A stretch of DNA of 35,156 bases, taken from contig CALVAJ010000027.1 of assembly GCA_944325505.1 (NCBI GenBank), positions 1 to 35,156 of the forward strand, given 5' to 3'. The position numbers were made by a program, and so were the translations under genes. The notes below the pieces were generated by a model. It saw only the letters and a program-made list of their open reading frames with translations. It was not told the DNA's origin and ran no database searches. The DNA is from an uncultured Bacteroidales bacterium (lineage in GTDB: Bacteria > Bacteroidota > Bacteroidia > Bacteroidales > UBA932). How positions within the stretch are numbered: the first letter of the stretch is position 1; each line of letters starts with the position of its first letter. Below are positions 31,499 to 35,156 of the stretch, in pieces.

Positions 31499-33550
31499 AT
31501 GAATGTAAAGAATCTGATAATTCTATTGTCCTGCTCCGCGCTTCCTGTGCTCAATGCATGTACAGGCCGGACCGGCCAGGGAACGGTGACAGTAGTGGAC
31601 AGACCCGATGTCTCACAGACGAATGTGAACTATGTGTCTAACAGGGCTCCGCTCCTGTCTCTTAATTTCATCAAACTGCCGGTAGGAGACGTACAGCCGG
31701 AAGGATGGGTCAGAAAGTATCTCGAACTGCAGAGGGACGGGCTTACCGGACACCTCGGCGAGATAAGCGCCTGGCTTGAGAAAGAAGACAATGCCTGGCT
31801 TTCCGACGGAGGCGACCACGGGTGGGAGGAAGTGCCGTACTGGCTTAAAGGCTACGGTAACCTTGCCTATATACTGGACGATCCTGCCATGGTGGCTGAA
31901 ACTAAATCCTGGATAGAAGGCGCTCTGGCTTCGGTCCGTCCTGACGGTTATTTCGGTCCTGTAAACATACGCAACGGCAAGCGTGAACTCTGGGCGCAGA
32001 TGATCATGCTGTGGTGCCTTCAGTCATATTATGAATATTCGGCAGACGAAAGGGTCATTGATCTGATGACAGGCTATTTCAAATGGCAGCTTGCTGTCGC
32101 TGACGAGGATTTCCTCGAGGACTACTGGGAGAACAGCAGGGGAGGGGACAATCTTCTGAGCGTATACTGGCTGTACAACAGGACGGGAGACAGTTTCCTT
32201 CTCGAACTTGCGGAAAAGATACACAGGAATACGGCGGACTGGACACGCTCCACTTCCCTGCCGAACTGGCACAATGTCAATATCGCCCAGTGCTTCCGGG
32301 AACCGGCCGAATATTATATGCTGACAGGCGATTCCACAATGCTCCACGCTTCGTACAACGTGCATGATCTTATACGTCGCACTTTCGGACAGGTGCCTGG
32401 AGGCATGTTCGGCGCCGATGAGAACGCGCGGCTCGGATATATAGATCCCCGTCAAGGAGTAGAGACCTGCGGTATGGTGGAGCAGATGGCTTCCGATGAG
32501 ATAATGCTCAGAATGACAGGAGACCCTTTCTGGGCGGAGCATTGCGAGGAGGTGGCTTTCAATACCTATCCGGCTGCCGTCATGCCTGATTTCAAGGCTC
32601 TCAGGTATATTACTTCCCCGAATCATGTAGTCAGCGATTCCGAAAACCATCACCCGGGTATCGACAACGCGGGCCCGTTCCTTTCCATGAACCCGTTCAG
32701 CAGCCGCTGCTGTCAGCATAACCATGCTTTCGGATGGCCGTATTTTGCCGAGCATCTTGTCCTTGCGACTCCGGACAACGGAGTGGCAGCCGTTATGTAT
32801 TCGGCCTGCCGGGCAACGGTGAAAGTGGCTGACGGAAAAGAAATCGAACTTCATGAGGATACGCATTACCCTTTCGATGAGACCGTAAAATTCACTGTGA
32901 GGACTGATGCTGAAGTGTCTTTCCCAATGTACTTCCGTATCCCTTCATGGACATCGGGCGCAGTGGTGACATTGAACGGAAGGCATGCGGGGAAGGCGGT
33001 GCCGGGGAAATATGTAAAGATAGACCGTACATGGAAAGACGGCGACAAGGTTACCTTGAAATTCCCTATGTCTCTGAGCATGAGGACCTGGCGGGTGAAC
33101 AAGAACAGCGTAAGCCTGGATTACGGCCCGCTGACCCTGTCTCTGAAAATCGATGAGAAGTATGTGCGGAAGAACAGTGCCGAGACTGCCATCTGGGATT
33201 CCGAGTGGCAGAAGGATGCAGACCCTTCCGAATGGCCTACTACGGAGATTTATCCGGACAGCCCGTGGAACTATGCCCTTGTACTGTCCGGTTCGGGAGA
33301 CCCTCTTTCAGGAATAGAGCCTGTCTTCAAGGAGTGGCCTGAGGATGATTTTCCTTTTACTCTGGAGAGCGTGCCTCTTGAATTCCGTGCTACCGGCCGC
33401 AGGATCCCGTCCTGGACTCTGGATGAGACCGGGCTTTGTGCCGTGTTGCCTGACGAAGGGGTGGAGACCGGCAGTGACGAGCCTGTTACCCTTGTCCCTA
33501 TGGGGGCGGCCAGACTCAGGATTTCCGCCTTCCCGAATGTAACTGAATAA
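31499..33550 (+). CDS. DUF1680 / GH127-like glycoside hydrolase, lipoprotein
   Basis: A 683-residue protein of the DUF1680 (GH127-type) family, whose founding member is a beta-L-arabinofuranosidase. The signal peptide ends in the lipobox LNAC with Cys21, so it is a lipoprotein. An (alpha/alpha)6 barrel forms most of the first 430 residues, with beta-rich domains after it. The zinc/catalytic residues of the family are visible: Glu322 and Cys324 in VETCGMVEQM, and Cys404-Cys405 in SSRCCQHNHAFGWP (in Bifidobacterium HypBA1 the matching cysteine is the nucleophile). Other family lines with different sugars exist, so arabinose specificity is not certain. It has its own promoter and is not part of a SusCD locus. 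Confidence 0.9.
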   Translation: MNVKNLIILLSCSALPVLNACTGRTGQGTVTVVDRPDVSQTNVNYVSNRAPLLSLNFIKLPVGDVQPEGWVRKYLELQRDGLTGHLGEISAWLEKEDNAWLSDGGDHGWEEVPYWLKGYGNLAYILDDPAMVAETKSWIEGALASVRPDGYFGPVNIRNGKRELWAQMIMLWCLQSYYEYSADERVIDLMTGYFKWQLAVADEDFLEDYWENSRGGDNLLSVYWLYNRTGDSFLLELAEKIHRNTADWTRSTSLPNWHNVNIAQCFREPAEYYMLTGDSTMLHASYNVHDLIRRTFGQVPGGMFGADENARLGYIDPRQGVETCGMVEQMASDEIMLRMTGDPFWAEHCEEVAFNTYPAAVMPDFKALRYITSPNHVVSDSENHHPGIDNAGPFLSMNPFSSRCCQHNHAFGWPYFAEHLVLATPDNGVAAVMYSACRATVKVADGKEIELHEDTHYPFDETVKFTVRTDAEVSFPMYFRIPSWTSGAVVTLNGRHAGKAVPGKYVKIDRTWKDGDKVTLKFPMSLSMRTWRVNKNSVSLDYGPLTLSLKIDEKYVRKNSAETAIWDSEWQKDADPSEWPTTEIYPDSPWNYALVLSGSGDPLSGIEPVFKEWPEDDFPFTLESVPLEFRATGRRIPSWTLDETGLCAVLPDEGVETGSDEPVTLVPMGAARLRISAFPNVTE

Positions 33551-33559
33551 TGAATGACA

Positions 33560-33630
33560 ATATAGGGGCGACTCAAAAGGAGGAATTTCAAGCGTAACGA
33601 AGAAAGTACCCTTTTGAGTCGCCTCTGTAT
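33560..33630. repeat. Long inverted repeat between convergent genes
   Basis: A perfect 14-bp stem (GGCGACTCAAAAGG at 33567-33580; complement at 33610-33623) that extends to about 21 bp with two G-T pairs. The 29-base loop contains ATTTCAAGCGTAACGAAG. It lies between the stops of the DUF1680 gene and metK and is a likely two-way barrier to transcription, though it has no long T tract. Confidence 0.65.
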
Positions 33631-33637
33631 ATCTTGT

Positions 33638-34978
33638 TTAGCAGGACAGCCCGAATTCTTTTCTGATCATTTCTACCGAGTCGAGCAGTTCCCATCCGAA
33701 AAACTGCACGTATTCCTGGGACTTCCTGCCGTGGCGGCAGATTTCCACGTAGTCCTGATACGGCTTGCGTCCTACGTGCCCGTATGCTGCAGTAGGTTCG
33801 TAGATAGGTTTTTTCAACTGGAATTTCTCGATGATCTTTGCCGGTCGCAGGTCGAACATCTTTCCGATATGTTCTGCTATCTCCGCATCACCCAGCCGCT
33901 TGCCGTTCCCGTCGCAGGCTGCGGTCCCGTATGTATTCACGAAGATGCTGACAGGCTGCGCCACTCCAATCGCATAGGCCAGCTGGACAAGCATTTCCCG
34001 GGCCACACCGGCTGCGACCATGTTTTTGGCAATGTACCTTGCGGCATAGGCTGCGGAACGGTCTACCTTCGAAGGGTCTTTCCCGGAGAAGGCCCCGCCT
34101 CCGTGCGCTCCTTTGCCGCCGTAAGTGTCTACGATGATTTTCCGTCCTGTGAGTCCTGTGTCCCCGTGCGGGCCGCCGATAACGAATTTCCCGGTAGGGT
34201 TCACATGCAGGATATAGTCATCCTTGAAAAGTGCCGCCGTTTCCGGATGCAGTTCTTCTATCAGCATCGGTATCAGTATGTTCTGCACATCTTTCCGGAT
34301 CTTTGCCTGCATGGCGGCGTCCACCCTGTCCTGTCCGTACTGGTCGCAGGCTTCCCTGTATGTCATGTGTCCGAGTTCCTCTGCCACGAATTCATCGTGC
34401 TGTGTCGAAATGACTATGGTATGCACCTTGACCGGCTTTCCTGTATCCCCGTCGTATTCTATGGTGAACTGCGACTTGGAGTCCGGACGCAGATAAGGCA
34501 TCAGTTCGGGCATTTCCTTGCGGATGCGGGCAAGTATCTGCAGGGCCTTGTGTGAAAGCGCCAGCGGCAGAGGCATATATTCGTCCGTATCGCAGCATGC
34601 GTATCCGAACATCATTCCCTGGTCTCCGGCTCCCTGCTCTTCCGGGTCTGCAACGTCCACTCCCCGGTTGATATCCTGGCTCTGCTCGTGCAGGGCGGAG
34701 AGCACCCCGCAGGAACTGCCGTCGAACATATAGTCGGCCTTGTTGTACCCTATCCTGTTGATGACCCTTCTCGCGACGCTCTGTATGTCCACATACGCAT
34801 CTTCCGAGCGGACTTCCCCGCCTACTACCACCAGGCCTGTGCTGCAGAATGTCTCGCATGCGACTTTCGCCTCCGGGTCCTGCCTTAGGAATTCGTCAAG
34901 GATTGCATCCGAAATCTGGTCGGCCACCTTGTCTGGATGACCTTCCGATACTGATTCTGAAGTAAATAGATAATTCAT
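33638..34978 (-). CDS. metK: S-adenosylmethionine synthetase
   Basis: Makes S-adenosylmethionine from methionine and ATP. The 446-residue protein begins [22 protein letters not shown], with the ATP-binding GHPDK at 13-17. [12 protein letters not shown] (about 116-127) is the first family signature, and [19 protein letters not shown] (about 307-325) the second, with the flexible-loop and phosphate-binding Lys and Asp residues present. The start at 34978 is chosen over an in-frame ATG at 35032 because the longer form would begin inside the leader terminator. It is slightly longer than the usual 385-430. Expression is probably controlled by the pseudoknot and terminator in the leader. Confidence 0.97.
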   Translation of the reverse strand: MNYLFTSESVSEGHPDKVADQISDAILDEFLRQDPEAKVACETFCSTGLVVVGGEVRSEDAYVDIQSVARRVINRIGYNKADYMFDGSSCGVLSALHEQSQDINRGVDVADPEEQGAGDQGMMFGYACCDTDEYMPLPLALSHKALQILARIRKEMPELMPYLRPDSKSQFTIEYDGDTGKPVKVHTIVISTQHDEFVAEELGHMTYREACDQYGQDRVDAAMQAKIRKDVQNILIPMLIEELHPETAALFKDDYILHVNPTGKFVIGGPHGDTGLTGRKIIVDTYGGKGAHGGGAFSGKDPSKVDRSAAYAARYIAKNMVAAGVAREMLVQLAYAIGVAQPVSIFVNTYGTAACDGNGKRLGDAEIAEHIGKMFDLRPAKIIEKFQLKKPIYEPTAAYGHVGRKPYQDYVEICRHGRKSQEYVQFFGWELLDSVEMIRKEFGLSC

Positions 34979-34990
34979 AATATATAAAGT

Positions 34991-35018
34991 AAAAAAGCCG
35001 TCAGCGGAAAGCTGCGGC
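34991..35018 (-). terminator. Intrinsic terminator in the metK leader
   Basis: Minus strand: GCCGCAGC, loop TTTCC, GCTG-A-CGGC (8-bp stem with one bulged A), then TTTTTT. It lies only 13 bases before the metK ATG and after the promoter, so it can only make sense as a regulated attenuator for metK. Confidence 0.75.
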
Positions 35019-35077
35019 CTGCACGAACACAAATATTGATTTTTATCGCCGGCATTACAGCCGACAGGTATGTCAAC

Positions 35078-35126
35078 ATTTTTAGCATTTTTTCAAGTGG
35101 TTGCAAGCAGCCAAATCTTTCCACCT
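35078..35126 (-). ncRNA. SAM-II-like riboswitch aptamer upstream of metK
   Basis: The minus-strand leader can form an H-type pseudoknot. Stem 1 is AGGTGG (35126-35121) with CCACTT (35100-35095). Stem 2 pairs TTTGGC (35115-35110) in the loop with GCTAAA (35086-35081) downstream. The unpaired parts also follow the SAM-II pattern as I recall it: GATTT...C...TTGCAA before the 3' half of stem 1, and GA-n-AAATG...GCTAAAAA after it. The position before metK and the terminator that follows both support S-adenosylmethionine sensing. No computed covariance score is available, so the class is likely but not proven. Confidence 0.65.
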
Positions 35127-35140
35127 TTATTTTCGAAGCG

Positions 35141-35148
35141 CAAAGATA
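35141..35148 (-). promoter_or_regulatory. metK promoter, -7 box
   Basis: TATCTTTG on the minus strand fits the consensus. Transcription would begin just before the pseudoknot. The -33 box would lie beyond the right end of the window. Confidence 0.7.
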
Positions 35149-35156
35149 TGTAAAAT

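Noticed and set aside
35028-35077. Second metK promoter (TTGACA plus AATATTTG)
   Set aside because: The spacing between the two boxes is about 40 bases, far from the 19-base norm, and it lies inside the structured leader.

Overview
The window is a piece of a Bacteroidota chromosome, most likely order Bacteroidales. Three things point there: promoters of the TTTG-N19-TAnnTTTG type instead of -35/-10 boxes, a mraZ-to-ftsZ cell-wall cluster in the usual Bacteroidota order, and families common in that phylum (TonB-dependent receptor without a TonB-box partner operon, DUF1680 lipoprotein, Bacteroidota-type promoters in front of rpsO and metK). Species cannot be named from the sequence alone. Nearly all genes look vertically inherited and intact; the exception is an AT-richer islet around 5.37-6.78 kb.

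Layout. 1-2080: start of pnp (minus, cut by the window edge), rpsO with its own promoter and terminator, and a YgjP-type metallopeptidase on the plus strand. 2172-5297: a minus-strand group with a MATE exporter, truB, rpiB and a small membrane protein. 5372-6771: an islet with a 53-codon ORF, a frameshifted XRE-type regulator and a DUF1016/YhcG PD-(D/E)XK nuclease-like gene. 6905-24181: one long minus-strand division and cell wall operon read as mraZ, rsmH, ftsL, ftsI, murE, mraY, murD, ftsW, murG, murC, ftsQ, ftsA, ftsZ, gltX. 24382-33550: plus-strand genes for a deoxynucleoside kinase, a secreted S1/P1 nuclease, a long-chain acyl-CoA ligase, an AraC regulator, a TonB-dependent receptor and a DUF1680/GH127 lipoprotein, with one small minus-strand winged-helix gene between. 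33638-35156: metK on the minus strand with a structured leader.

How it works together. The dcw operon makes UDP-MurNAc-tripeptide and tetrapeptide precursors (MurC, MurD, MurE), moves them to lipid I and II (MraY, MurG), and builds the septum (FtsZ, FtsA, FtsQ, FtsL, FtsW, FtsI). Its promoter carries four TGGAA boxes exactly 10 bp apart, which fits self-repression by the first gene product MraZ. metK is preceded by an H-type pseudoknot that fits a SAM-II-like aptamer and then by an intrinsic terminator, so S-adenosylmethionine feedback is likely.

The most unusual observation is a family of large palindromic elements (2082-2169, 6800-6882, and a structural relative at 14655-14742). In each, arms of about 15-25 bp that differ completely from locus to locus enclose a short GC-rich core of two hairpins; the core of the first two copies is nearly the same sequence. 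Two copies sit between convergent genes and one splits the murG-ftsW junction inside the dcw operon. I do not recognise this element as a named family.
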